Virus record (IMG/VR): IMGVR_UViG_3300032053_000613
Location: 1-21,550 of that record
Length of the DNA stretch: 21,550 nucleotides
DNA from: a virus
Strand: one strand, 5' to 3'
Shown: positions 1 to 7,740 of the stretch, one piece after another
Layout: each line of letters opens with the position of its first letter
Position numbering within the stretch: the first letter of the stretch is position 1
Program-made: the position numbers and the translations under genes
Notes under the pieces: generated by a model
Seen by the model: only the letters and a program-made list of their open reading frames with translations
Databases searched by the model: none
Told to the model about the DNA's origin: nothing

Positions 1-99
1 TTCTCCAGTGGAGACTTTTTCAATCTTGGAAGGTGCTTCGACAATGACTTCAGCAATGCATTGTTTGACCAGACCTTTGAATGCATTTTTGGTGAACAT
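1..99 (-). CDS. Unknown protein, N-terminal 33 residues only (runs off left edge)
   Basis: An ATG at 97-99 opens a frame that stays open to the window edge, beginning MFTKNAFKGLVKQCIAE and continuing with an acidic, serine-containing stretch. It starts one base after the stop codon of the preceding 95-residue gene, so it is very probably the next gene of the same late operon. In T4 the gene after the prohead protease is the scaffold gene 22, so a scaffold or prohead-core protein is a positional guess only; 33 residues are too few to recognise a family. No clear Shine-Dalgarno sequence is seen, which suggests translational coupling. Confidence 0.6.
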   Translation of the reverse strand, partial: MFTKNAFKGLVKQCIAEVIVEAPSKIEKVSTGE

Positions 100-100
100 A

Positions 101-388
101 TTATTCTGATGGGTTGGGAGGATTGGATTTTACAAAATCGGCGGCATTATTTACTTTGACAGAAATCTTCCGAAGCTCATTATGTGCAGCTTCAATAACG
201 CTTCGATATATTTTCATCGCTGCATCATGCGGCGGCGTATTTGCCTCAAGCATCTGTTTATAAAGATGAAGCACATTATGGGTTAAAGTATCAGCATGTT
301 GCCTCAACCATTTTTCTTCTGATTCTGGAGTCAACACCTCTTGAAACCGGAAGACATTTTCTTTAATTAGTTTGAATTTTTTCTCCAT
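101..388 (-). CDS. Small unknown protein downstream of prohead protease (95 aa)
   Basis: The chosen start is the ATG at 386-388 (protein begins MEKKFKLIKE), because it lies one base after the stop codon of the protease gene and is preceded by a GGGA-type weak ribosome site. A longer in-frame ATG at 427 would overlap the protease gene by 38 bases and looks less likely. The product is mostly helical, charged and soluble, without cysteine motifs, signal peptide or membrane segment. Its place between the protease and the next head gene suggests a prohead-core or capsid accessory role, but that is inference from position alone; I do not recognise the family. Confidence 0.7.
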   Translation of the reverse strand: MEKKFKLIKENVFRFQEVLTPESEEKWLRQHADTLTHNVLHLYKQMLEANTPPHDAAMKIYRSVIEAAHNELRKISVKVNNAADFVKSNPPNPSE

Positions 389-389
389 A

Positions 390-2129
390 TTATCCCAATT
401 CTGTGAGAATATTACGAACGATGTCATCCGTACGTTCCCAACGATTACTTACTGGATTGCGAACTATGCCTTCGGCAAGAGCAATCTGCCCCTGTGCGCC
501 AGAGGTAAGTCCCATGAATGCACCTTGGGTTGATGGGTTTGACACGAAGTCAAAGGCAATCAATTCAAAGTCATCACCGACGATAGCAGAGTTTTCGGAA
601 ATCTTCTTGAGGGAACCGAGTCCACGACTAGAGATGCCAAGTTTGATGCCATTGCGAAACAACTCCCGAAGAATGTTTCCGTTTGGAGTAGTGAGAACTT
701 CAACCGTTCCCATCAAATCATCACCCTGCCAGTGCATCTCAACTACGTTGTGAGATACATTCTTGAGGTTGACAACTGATGAATTTCCAGACCATAAACA
801 TTTATTATTATTGCGACAATAAAACGTTCCGTTTTTTACTGTAACACAATGAACCGTGCTATCGTAATCTACTTCTTCTATTTTAATAAATCTAAAATCA
901 AGATGAATTGCTTGAGAAGTTTTTATCCATAATCTATATAATACAGATTTATTTTTTGCTTCTATTAATCTTCCGGCAAACATATAATCTTCAGTTGTTA
1001 TTTGTTCTTTAATAACTCCCGTCATGCCGAGTTTTAATATAACTTCATAAAAATCTTCTATTAATTTCTTAGAAACCGAGAATATAGAAGACCTATCATA
1101 TTCTCCAACAACTGATCCATCTCCGTTTAAATACCAATCATAAAGATTTTGTAATAAATCTGTGGATGCATCTTTTATATCTTGAGGAATATATTTCGTA
1201 TATTTATTTCCCAATTTGGAAAGATATGTCCATAAACGAGCATCACATGTTGAAAATATAATTCCATCATCTCCTTTATCCCACTCATTCCAATTCAATT
1301 CAGGAGACAATTGCTTTAATATTTCTCTAAATTTATTAGCAATTTCTCCTTTGTTTTGAGTAATAAATATTCCATATCCGTTTACATTTTCTCTATTCGT
1401 ACAATGTCCTTCGGCAAGATAAAATCCCAGAAATGAAAACCAAGCAGATGCATTTAAGATTAAATCGGTATTACACTTCTCCTTATTTTCTAAACTACTA
1501 TGCAACATAGTTTCTACTGATGAAATGATAAATGTGTCATATTTTTTACCATTCCAATTTTCCGTTATAGTTGGAATTGATAAATGAGAAACATTTGTTT
1601 TTTTCGATATATCTAAAATTTCCTGTGCAGTTTTTTCAACAAATCCACTATTTCTATCAGAACGTGTATTTAGTATAAATCTATGATTTGGAGTAACCAA
1701 AATATCTATATTTTTTCCTTTTATGGAAATCATTTTACCTTTATATGGTTCGTTTATAATTCTTTCTATTGGATTATATTCTAATGTATTAGTATCTGTA
1801 TTTAATGTGGGAATTAACTCTCCAATTTTTACAGTTTTAATATCTTTCCACCCTTCATAAGTCATTATATCACAACAACTTACGCATTCAGGGTGGTCCA
1901 GTTCACCCATGGCTCGGCGGTCCTTGATAAAAGTTGTGGCATACTTCTCGGCTTCACGAATAAGAATTTGATCGGGGTAGATACGACCATTCTGATTCTT
2001 CTTGCCCTTACGTTGCAATATCCCCGAAACCCTAAATGGTTGGTTGGGATGTTCCGTGGACTCCCGCAGCATAATTGGGTCTGCTTCAAATGTAATACAT
2101 TCTACTAATAGTTTTTTATCGTTATTCAT
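390..2129 (-). CDS. 21: Prohead core protease, gp21-like, interrupted by an intein (579 aa precursor)
   Basis: The exteins form a T4 gp21-type prohead protease, the serine protease that matures the capsid shell and digests the core. Residues 1-81 carry the NGRIYP segment and the GELDHPE motif with the probable catalytic His79. Residues 450-579 carry VNLKNVSH, TPNGNILREL and the GISSRGLGS motif with the catalytic serine. Joining them gives 211 residues, close to the roughly 212 of T4 gp21, and restores the family motif HPE-SSVVNL. Residues 82-449 are an intein (separate entry). I chose the ATG at 2127-2129 because it forms an ATGA overlap with the upstream stop; an in-frame GTG at 2171 would add 14 unlikely residues. 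The protease can presumably act only after splicing, since the intein separates His from Ser. Family identity is established knowledge; activity is inferred. Confidence 0.93.
   Translation of the reverse strand: MNNDKKLLVECITFEADPIMLRESTEHPNQPFRVSGILQRKGKKNQNGRIYPDQILIREAEKYATTFIKDRRAMGELDHPECVSCCDIMTYEGWKDIKTVKIGELIPTLNTDTNTLEYNPIERIINEPYKGKMISIKGKNIDILVTPNHRFILNTRSDRNSGFVEKTAQEILDISKKTNVSHLSIPTITENWNGKKYDTFIISSVETMLHSSLENKEKCNTDLILNASAWFSFLGFYLAEGHCTNRENVNGYGIFITQNKGEIANKFREILKQLSPELNWNEWDKGDDGIIFSTCDARLWTYLSKLGNKYTKYIPQDIKDASTDLLQNLYDWYLNGDGSVVGEYDRSSIFSVSKKLIEDFYEVILKLGMTGVIKEQITTEDYMFAGRLIEAKNKSVLYRLWIKTSQAIHLDFRFIKIEEVDYDSTVHCVTVKNGTFYCRNNNKCLWSGNSSVVNLKNVSHNVVEMHWQGDDLMGTVEVLTTPNGNILRELFRNGIKLGISSRGLGSLKKISENSAIVGDDFELIAFDFVSNPSTQGAFMGLTSGAQGQIALAEGIVRNPVSNRWERTDDIVRNILTELG
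783..1886 (-). mobile_element. LAGLIDADG intein inside the prohead protease (368 aa)
   Basis: The element starts at Cys82 (CVSCCDIMTYEGWKDI, splicing block A) and ends at Asn449, followed by Ser450 of the C-extein. Block B is visible as LVTPNHRFI with the TxxH histidine. Two LAGLIDADG endonuclease motifs are visible, LGFYLAEGH and YDWYLNGDGSV, each with its acidic residue. Blocks F and G read YDSTVHCVTV and CLWSGN. The penultimate residue is Gly instead of the usual His, a variant I recall in other phage inteins. The coding DNA is clearly more AT-rich than the flanking exteins, which fits a separate origin. It interrupts the gene directly after the catalytic-His motif HPE, a conserved site typical for homing. 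It should self-excise and its endonuclease should cleave intein-free alleles. Confidence 0.93.
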
Positions 2130-2989
2130 GCGCTTGTGTCCGTCATGGTTTTCTTGAGTCTTACCTGCCACTCATCATTGTTCTCGTTAGGAGTCATATT
2201 CGCTATGTCAAAACGAGTGCTTATTGACCCTGCCCGACTCATCTTAGCCAAGATTGCCGTAAGTATATTCTTGTCAAGACGTATCTTCAATGCGTTGACT
2301 GGTATTTTCAAGTCATACATAGCAACGGATTTGCCATGTCCTAAATTCTTCATCCATCCAAGACCTTTAACAAAGTCTCGAAGTGCTGTCTCTGGTTTGA
2401 GTAACAAATCTGGCATCCACGGTTTGATGTCTTGAATGATGCTATCAATTGAATAAGCATCATAATGGTCTGTGCCATCATTTTCTTTCACTGCCAATTC
2501 ACCGGGAGTTCCTCCCGCAGGTGCTTGCGCCATCTGCTGATGCTGTGCTGCATTCGGGTCTTCCTTCGGTTGAACTGGTGCAGGTGCCGATTGAGGTTGT
2601 TTGTCTCCTGGCTTATTACCCTTCTGAGGCGATGGTTGTCCCGTTGCCACTCCAATAACTTGAATCTTGAACCCCGGCTTCAGAAAGTATTCTTTTGGTT
2701 TCGGCGTCGAATTATCATACGCCACTACGACATAATTATCATAGTAGTCATCCAGACTTACCTTGGAAACGTCAAATTCGTAATCCTTTACGTATTGCTT
2801 GTATCCACGGGAAGCTCGGGCACGAACACGCTTTCCATTCAGTTTGGTGCCGATTGCTTGTTCAAATTTTTGTTTAACTTGCTCGGACGTTCCGTCCATG
2901 GTACGTTTAAAATTTGCAAAGTCTCTCCCAAGGTCATATAATTGTTCTGACCCTTGCTGTTCAACAATGCGTTTTAGCAAAATATTCAT
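2126..2989 (-). CDS. Unknown head-region protein with Pro/Gln-rich linker (287 aa)
   Basis: I do not recognise this protein. The N-terminal part (about 1-115) is charged and includes a YKQYVKDYEFDVSKV segment followed by probable beta strands ending near FKIQVIGVA. A low-complexity Pro/Gln/Ala/Gly linker covers about 118-165. The C-terminal part (about 170-287) looks like a second folded domain with regular helices (IDSIIQDIKPWMPDLLLKP). There are no cysteine motifs or membrane segments. It starts 14 bases after the upstream stop and overlaps the protease start by ATGA. Lying between portal and protease, where T4 has its small core genes 67 and 68, it is plausibly a prohead or head-assembly protein; that is inference from position. 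The two-domain, flexible-linker layout suits a scaffold or decoration role but does not prove it. Confidence 0.85.
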   Translation of the reverse strand: MNILLKRIVEQQGSEQLYDLGRDFANFKRTMDGTSEQVKQKFEQAIGTKLNGKRVRARASRGYKQYVKDYEFDVSKVSLDDYYDNYVVVAYDNSTPKPKEYFLKPGFKIQVIGVATGQPSPQKGNKPGDKQPQSAPAPVQPKEDPNAAQHQQMAQAPAGGTPGELAVKENDGTDHYDAYSIDSIIQDIKPWMPDLLLKPETALRDFVKGLGWMKNLGHGKSVAMYDLKIPVNALKIRLDKNILTAILAKMSRAGSISTRFDIANMTPNENNDEWQVRLKKTMTDTSA

Positions 2990-3003
2990 ATCACTTGTGA
3001 ATA

Positions 3004-4449
3004 TTATTTCTTTTTCTTGCCTTCGTAAAGTTTGTCGGCAGAGCGTTGCATTTCCTTCTTACCCGCTGGCGTCAAAGTATATCCAAGTGCTTCTGACCCC
3101 TCAACACCCGCCACACTTCCACCCTTCTTTGCAAATGCACCGGGGATGTTGTATCCCGGCGTGCCGGGACTTGACCCACCACCACCACTTGTGGTAGTCA
3201 TTTCGAAAATAGGTCCGTCAACATTGTCGGCATTCATCAGAACATCGCCACTTTCCGCCTTCCATGCATGTCCCATATCACAATAGTTGTAGGGACTCGC
3301 CTGTTTGTGTTTGTATCCTTTACGATTACACACGGGGCAAATTCGATGTCCATCTGGTGGAAAACTGGATGGGTCTCGGGACATGGCATATATTTCGTCT
3401 GTCTTTTTCTTGAAAGCATTTGGACCAGTTACAGGACCAGCCGCAGCACATCCCGTCATTTCTTTGACATCGGATTGCACATCACTCCACTGCTTTGTTT
3501 TTGGGTCGAGAACTTTCCACGCACCATCGGTGGTTTTCCATACAAATCTGCTGATAGGATGAGTAACTTGGAGTTGATATACAGTTCCTTGTGGTCCACC
3601 CTTACTCTTGACAATGCGCCATTGCTTGCCACCCGGGCTTCCCCAAGTCTTGTCGGCAATGCTCAACACATGATTATCACTCTCTGCACCATTTCCCGTT
3701 TTACCAAAGTCTTGGTATCCTTCTTTTACTACACTCTTGACGATGTGGCGAATAATTTCTTGCAGCGTGGACGCTTTGACTGAACCTTCCTTGAGAGGTT
3801 TGATAGTCTTGATAAAAGTCATTAGTTTGTTGCTTCCCATCTTTTTCGCTTGCTGATACAAATCGATGATGTCATCTGCTGGAAGAGTTCCATTCTTACC
3901 CATCTTTTTCTTTGTCCTGACGATGATGGCATCGGCGGGGTCCATTTCCTTTGGTTCGTAATCACCCTTACGGGCACCCGTTCCTGAGAAAGTTATATCA
4001 CCAGAAGTAGCACCTGCCATGCGGTCTTCTGGTTCATTGCTATCGGGTTCGGCAGTTGCGAGACCACCTTCTTCCCCCTTGGATTGGCCTGTCTTTTGAA
4101 GATAGATTCCCATGAAGGAGTTCGCCTTGCCTTCGGGATACTTGTCATCACCAATGGTCCACTTGCGAATTTGTTCTGAGTTGTTTAATACTCTTACTAA
4201 ACTTTCCTGCCATACCCACAGGAAAATTTCTTTATCAACAAAATAACACATTACTTGGTCATCCAAATGATATGCGGAATCATCATCACTCCATTCATAT
4301 CCAGCCCCCGTGAGTAGGGATTCATATTTTTGGGGTGCTTTCTCATTACCACCGGAATGGAGGAGTTGTTGCACGCCCGGAATCTTGTCAACAGGTCCAA
4401 CGCCGTAGATAGGAATCAACTGTTTTAGAACTTCAAGATTTATTTTCAT
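3004..4449 (-). CDS. Unknown head-region protein with CxxC...CxxxH zinc motif (481 aa)
   Basis: Not recognised. The N-terminal 100 residues look globular (YGVGPVDKIPGVQQLLHSGG, then a Trp/Phe-rich segment FLWVWQ). A polar linker around 120-170 is rich in Gly, Asp and Glu. The middle contains lysine-rich helices, and a putative zinc-binding cluster appears near residues 369-391 (CPVC ... CDMGH). A Gly/Ser-rich stretch (TTSGGGGSSPGTPG) follows, before a basic tail ending KKKK. The start overlaps the previous gene by 17 bases and has a GAGG ribosome site. Its size and modular make-up are unlike T4 gp67 or gp68, which occupy this map position in T4. A structural or assembly role is inferred from context only. 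Confidence 0.85.
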   Translation of the reverse strand: MKINLEVLKQLIPIYGVGPVDKIPGVQQLLHSGGNEKAPQKYESLLTGAGYEWSDDDSAYHLDDQVMCYFVDKEIFLWVWQESLVRVLNNSEQIRKWTIGDDKYPEGKANSFMGIYLQKTGQSKGEEGGLATAEPDSNEPEDRMAGATSGDITFSGTGARKGDYEPKEMDPADAIIVRTKKKMGKNGTLPADDIIDLYQQAKKMGSNKLMTFIKTIKPLKEGSVKASTLQEIIRHIVKSVVKEGYQDFGKTGNGAESDNHVLSIADKTWGSPGGKQWRIVKSKGGPQGTVYQLQVTHPISRFVWKTTDGAWKVLDPKTKQWSDVQSDVKEMTGCAAAGPVTGPNAFKKKTDEIYAMSRDPSSFPPDGHRICPVCNRKGYKHKQASPYNYCDMGHAWKAESGDVLMNADNVDGPIFEMTTTSGGGGSSPGTPGYNIPGAFAKKGGSVAGVEGSEALGYTLTPAGKKEMQRSADKLYEGKKKK

Positions 4450-5344
4450 GCTTTGCCTCTGATTGTTTACGTACTTCTTTCAGCAATTCATAGGATAGCA
4501 TCAATACCATGACATGATTGTCCTTGACGATTTTGCCGGGGTTGATCTTATCCAATTGGTTTACAACTTCACGGATTTTGATTTGCATCACGTCCGAATC
4601 TTTAATCTTACTAACCATCTCCATGAGAGATGTCTTAATTTCTAAAACCTTTTCCTTCACGAACACATCAAAATTATTCGTATTGGCTACGTTACAAATA
4701 TATTCACGCAAAACCGACTTTTGTTCGTCATCGAGCACACTATCGTATTTCTCGTTGAGTTTTTCGCATAAAAGTTTGTAAGTAAGAAGACGTATATCCT
4801 CGGTTTGGGTCTGATAATAATTGATGAGATCGTCTTCAGAATGTTGAGCTTTTGGTTTATCAACGATATGCTCAACTATGCAGTTTTTAGCCTGATACAC
4901 TTCGTTGACATCAAATTTACATTCCGAGGATGTTATGTCTTCAAAAACTTTGTAAATGGATGCCAACACTCGATAGTTCCGAACGGGTGCTCTTAGCATT
5001 TCTTCAATCGGATAGGCATCTTTGACTTCTTTGATTAAATCAAACTTGAGTTGGGTGAGTTTCTTGTTGTTAAGCTTCTTGCGTGCTTCAACTACTACGG
5101 AAAAAAATCGCTCGGCGTGCGGGTCGTCCTTAATCTTTTCGTTCAGGAGGGTGCTATATAGTTGCCATTCTCTTCCAAGTTCCGTGTTCTCACGAAAATA
5201 TTTGTAGAGGATGTCTTTGGCGGCGGACTCTTCTTTACCCGCAATAATATCTGCCGTCACCTGTTTTGTCAGGAGTTCGAACAGAATGCCGGTATTTCTG
5301 AATTTTGAATGGCGCATTCTTTTCTGTGAGTGATTTGTTGCCAT
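4433..5344 (-). CDS. Unknown mostly helical protein downstream of portal (303 aa)
   Basis: The protein begins MATNHSQKRMRHSKFRN and soon shows the segment TGILFELLTKQVTADII, which I recall as typical of an uncharacterised protein found near portal genes in marine T4-like phages. That memory is not a database result. The rest is charged and almost entirely helical with probable coiled coils (about 90-120 and 230-300), without cysteine clusters or membrane segments. The start ATG is at 5342-5344; a GGAAAG sequence lies farther upstream than is usual. Its 3' end overlaps the next gene by 17 bases. Position in the head cluster directly after portal suggests a portal- or core-associated role (inference). 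Confidence 0.85.
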   Translation of the reverse strand: MATNHSQKRMRHSKFRNTGILFELLTKQVTADIIAGKEESAAKDILYKYFRENTELGREWQLYSTLLNEKIKDDPHAERFFSVVVEARKKLNNKKLTQLKFDLIKEVKDAYPIEEMLRAPVRNYRVLASIYKVFEDITSSECKFDVNEVYQAKNCIVEHIVDKPKAQHSEDDLINYYQTQTEDIRLLTYKLLCEKLNEKYDSVLDDEQKSVLREYICNVANTNNFDVFVKEKVLEIKTSLMEMVSKIKDSDVMQIKIREVVNQLDKINPGKIVKDNHVMVLMLSYELLKEVRKQSEAKHENKS

Positions 5345-5353
5345 AAATTATTT

Positions 5354-5446
5354 TTATGCTTTCCAATGAGACAGGGAACTGGTAAAAGAATAAAATAATT
5401 CTTTCCCGCAATCAATACAATTTCTTTTATAAATAGGAGACCACAT
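5354..5446 (-). pseudogene. Probable relic of a homing endonuclease N-terminal zinc finger (30-codon ORF)
   Basis: In the 177-base gap between portal and the next gene, an ATG at 5444-5446 opens a 30-codon frame containing YKRNCIDCGKELFYSFTSS and ending at TAA 5354-5356. The CxxCG followed by a Tyr/Ser segment resembles the first half of the zinc ribbon at the start of many phage homing endonucleases, including the one at 14162-14903 here (KCPNCGTTLTYSTTG). The second CxxC half and any nuclease domain are missing. It may be the stub left when an endonuclease was deleted. A very small functional protein cannot be excluded. The rest of the gap is AT-rich with nothing else I can support. Confidence 0.4.
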
Positions 5447-5521
5447 ATTTCAACTTAATTATAAATATGGATTTGGATTGTTAAAAACCAAATTACCTAT
5501 ATTTTTACATCTACATGCGAC

Positions 5522-7576
5522 TTATTCTAAAATATTCTTCTCATCCATCAAGGATGCTGTATTATTAGTGCGACTTTCTTTAATCAGTTCCTTGGCCGTA
5601 TCTTTATGAGTCTGACCCAAAAATCTCGCCAAGCTACTGAATAAAGTAGCATCAACCTTTTTTAATTGAGGTTTCATTTTCTGCTCTCGCAGACGCAATG
5701 GAGATCCATCCTCAAAATTGTGTCCAATAGCACTTTTTTTCTTGCCTTCGCTATTTTTATTTGGGTTGTCGTGCATTTGGTGACGACCCAACGGGTCTTC
5801 ACGTCTTACATCTGATTTATGTTCCCCACTTTGGTCACGTTCACTTGTATCCCGGTCACTTCGGTCACGGTTATCCACGATCTTCGTTTCTTTGACTAAA
5901 TCATCGGAACTTCCTTTTAGACCACCCTTCTCACCCCCTGGACCACCCTTTTCACCTCCCAAGTCGCCCAAGTCGCCCAAGTCGCCCAAGTCATCCAAAC
6001 CGCCTCCACCACCACTTGACCCGCCGCCCTCTTCAGAATCCTTACCACCCTTGCCGCCAATCTTTTTAAACGGCTTGGCTGGGTCATCTCCATCCTCTTC
6101 GATAGAGGTAAAGCGGTAACGCTGCTTGGCATCTTCCACAACTTCATCTTTTACAATCTTGATGTCGTCTTCGGACATGTTGAAGATATTTTTGTAAATC
6201 CAATTAAAGGAGAAGAACTTGTTCTCAACCATGTCGGTTGCTGCTGAAATCTTGTCGGACCAAATCTCTATCTTCTCCTTCTCGAAGATGGTAGATGGGT
6301 TGGTAAGTTCGAGTTCAAAATCAACCAGTGATTCATCACGGTATCCCTGAGCATATAAATGGACAATGGCAATCTTGGTCAACTCGGAACAAATAATACG
6401 CTGAATGCGTTGAATGGTGCGAGCAAACCGAACGTCCTCAGAAGCAAGAGTTGCTTTGCCAGAAATGCCTTCTTCATAACCGAGGAATGCCTTCGGAATC
6501 TTCAGTGCTGCCATCAGCTTATTACGAAGATATTCAATGTCCTCGGTTCCAGTCCATTCCATACCGCCGAGAGTGTCAATCTTGGTTCCACTATCACCAC
6601 CACGAACGGGGATGTAATAATCTTCAACCATGTTCTGAAGATTGAAACGGAGGTTATACTCACCCGTTTGTTCATCCATATATGGAACTTTCTTCATCTT
6701 ATCCATCATCTTCTGCATATAGTTATCGACTTCAGCAGGAGGAATGTTTCCAATATCAGTATAGAAAATGCGCTTCTCAGGAGCACGCATGATACGATGA
6801 ATCAACATTGCGTCTTCCATTAAACTTAATTGTTTCCATACTCTTCTAGCACCCTCCAACATACTCTTTCCATATGGAAGAAAGTTGCTGTCGGATATGA
6901 GGCGGAAGTGTGCCATTTCATAATTTTCAAGACTTTCTGCTTGTGCTGTATCAGTTGGACGAAGCTGAAACTTAACATATCTCTTATTTAATGGGTCTGC
7001 ATTTTCAATGCGCTCAACATTATAAGATGATATTGGCTCTACCATGTATATACCATACTCAGGTGTAACATATAATTTAAGATAAAAATCTCCATATTTA
7101 GTCATATTACGAACCCATGCCCACATATTAAATTGAATATTAAGAATGTCAGTAAAAAGATTTTCTAAGATCATCTTAACATTGTTGTTATTAGAATGAA
7201 CTGTTAACATCTTACCCATCTCATTAAACGTGAGGCATTCATCTGCGTAAATATCTAATGCAGAGGATAGTATGGGATCAAGATCCATTGTATCATAATC
7301 ACGGAATAAGTCCATTCTTGCTGCTTGGTAAGATAGAGCAAAGTCTCTGGTATAAGCATTATAAGCGGTAGAGCGGATACGATTAAAACGGTCTCGTAAT
7401 GAATTACGATCCGTGGCATACATGATATTATCAGTATCCTTTATTTTTAACTGTTTGCCACCAACATTACGAACGATAACGTCTGTAGAAAATAGTCTCT
7501 TTAATCTTGCATAAAGAGATTGTTTCTTAACGTCTAAAATTTCGTCGTCAAAAGGTTTTAATTTTGGATTTGCCAT
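5522..7576 (-). CDS. 20: Portal vertex protein, gp20-like (684 aa)
   Basis: T4 gp20-type portal, the dodecameric ring at one vertex through which DNA enters and leaves the head. Residues 1-480 carry the family pattern: AYTRDFALSYQAARMDLFRDYDTMDLDPILSSALDIYADEC (split here only for description, near 72-114), NMTKYGDFYLKLYV, RVWKQLSLMEDAMLIHRIMRAPEKR and the KIPKAFLGYEEGISGKATLA segment near 370-390. T4 gp20 is about 524 residues; the extra length is a C-terminal tail (about 500-684) rich in Gly, Asp, Lys and Glu with GDL repeats. It follows terminase as in a T4-like packaging cluster, although T4 itself has tail genes 18 and 19 between 17 and 20. A small hairpin lies 34 bases ahead of the start. 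The 5' half of the gene is more AT-rich than the 3' half. Identity is confident from motifs. Confidence 0.93.
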   Translation of the reverse strand: MANPKLKPFDDEILDVKKQSLYARLKRLFSTDVIVRNVGGKQLKIKDTDNIMYATDRNSLRDRFNRIRSTAYNAYTRDFALSYQAARMDLFRDYDTMDLDPILSSALDIYADECLTFNEMGKMLTVHSNNNNVKMILENLFTDILNIQFNMWAWVRNMTKYGDFYLKLYVTPEYGIYMVEPISSYNVERIENADPLNKRYVKFQLRPTDTAQAESLENYEMAHFRLISDSNFLPYGKSMLEGARRVWKQLSLMEDAMLIHRIMRAPEKRIFYTDIGNIPPAEVDNYMQKMMDKMKKVPYMDEQTGEYNLRFNLQNMVEDYYIPVRGGDSGTKIDTLGGMEWTGTEDIEYLRNKLMAALKIPKAFLGYEEGISGKATLASEDVRFARTIQRIQRIICSELTKIAIVHLYAQGYRDESLVDFELELTNPSTIFEKEKIEIWSDKISAATDMVENKFFSFNWIYKNIFNMSEDDIKIVKDEVVEDAKQRYRFTSIEEDGDDPAKPFKKIGGKGGKDSEEGGGSSGGGGGLDDLGDLGDLGDLGGEKGGPGGEKGGLKGSSDDLVKETKIVDNRDRSDRDTSERDQSGEHKSDVRREDPLGRHQMHDNPNKNSEGKKKSAIGHNFEDGSPLRLREQKMKPQLKKVDATLFSSLARFLGQTHKDTAKELIKESRTNNTASLMDEKNILE
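5961..5996 (-). repeat. Tandem 9-base repeat encoding GDL units in the portal tail
   Basis: Three exact copies of a 9-base unit (plus strand AAGTCGCCC) at 5961-5987 are followed by a degenerate copy at 5988-5996. On the coding strand they encode GDLGDLGDL plus a DDL unit in the Gly/Asp-rich tail of the portal protein, near residues 527-539. Because the unit is a multiple of three, copy-number change by slippage would keep the reading frame. Confidence 0.85.
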
Positions 7577-7610
7577 TTTTTTAAACTTTCTATTTTATGT
7601 ATATGTGTAT

Positions 7611-7625
7611 GGGGAACAATTCCCC
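7611..7625 (-). promoter_or_regulatory. Hairpin (6-bp stem, TTG loop) in the portal leader
   Basis: The minus strand reads GGGGAA-TTG-TTCCCC, a perfect 6-base-pair stem with a three-base loop, 34 bases before the portal ATG, in the 164-base gap between terminase and portal. No T-run follows it on the minus strand, so it is not a classical intrinsic terminator. It closely resembles the hairpin at 14035-14063 (shared core CAGGGG-N-ATTGT-N-CCC). It might be a processing, pausing or translational control element; the function is unknown. The rest of the 7577-7740 gap is AT-rich and holds no gene I can support. Confidence 0.5.
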
Positions 7626-7740
7626 TGTTATAAATATATTTGTATATATTGATAAAATCTTATATTTTGTCAGCAGTTATAGTCAATTCAGAACCTTTAT
7701 CTGAATATGTTAATATCTTGATATGATGTTGAATTTTAGG

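Noticed and set aside
3268-3783. A 171-codon plus-strand open frame, and others of similar kind (for example 2465-2941 and 15090-15500).
   Set aside because: They are antisense to genes with clear domain structure or operon overlaps, are Cys/His/Ser-rich in an uneven way, and lack ribosome sites.
5961-5996. Short regular repeats as a possible CRISPR or origin iteron array.
   Set aside because: The unit is nine bases without spacers, lies inside the portal frame and encodes a Gly-Asp-Leu repeat.
7629-7636. TATAAATA, identical to the T4 late promoter core; a similar copy lies near 5428.
   Set aside because: Both are on the plus strand, facing away from the genes that would need them; such AT-rich gaps produce the motif by chance. 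No copy in the sense direction was found ahead of the late genes.
7663-7740. Open frame of 26 codons continuing in frame after the terminase stop, suggesting readthrough.
   Set aside because: This length is expected by chance, there is no recognisable readthrough context, and terminase is already complete with its normal C-terminus.
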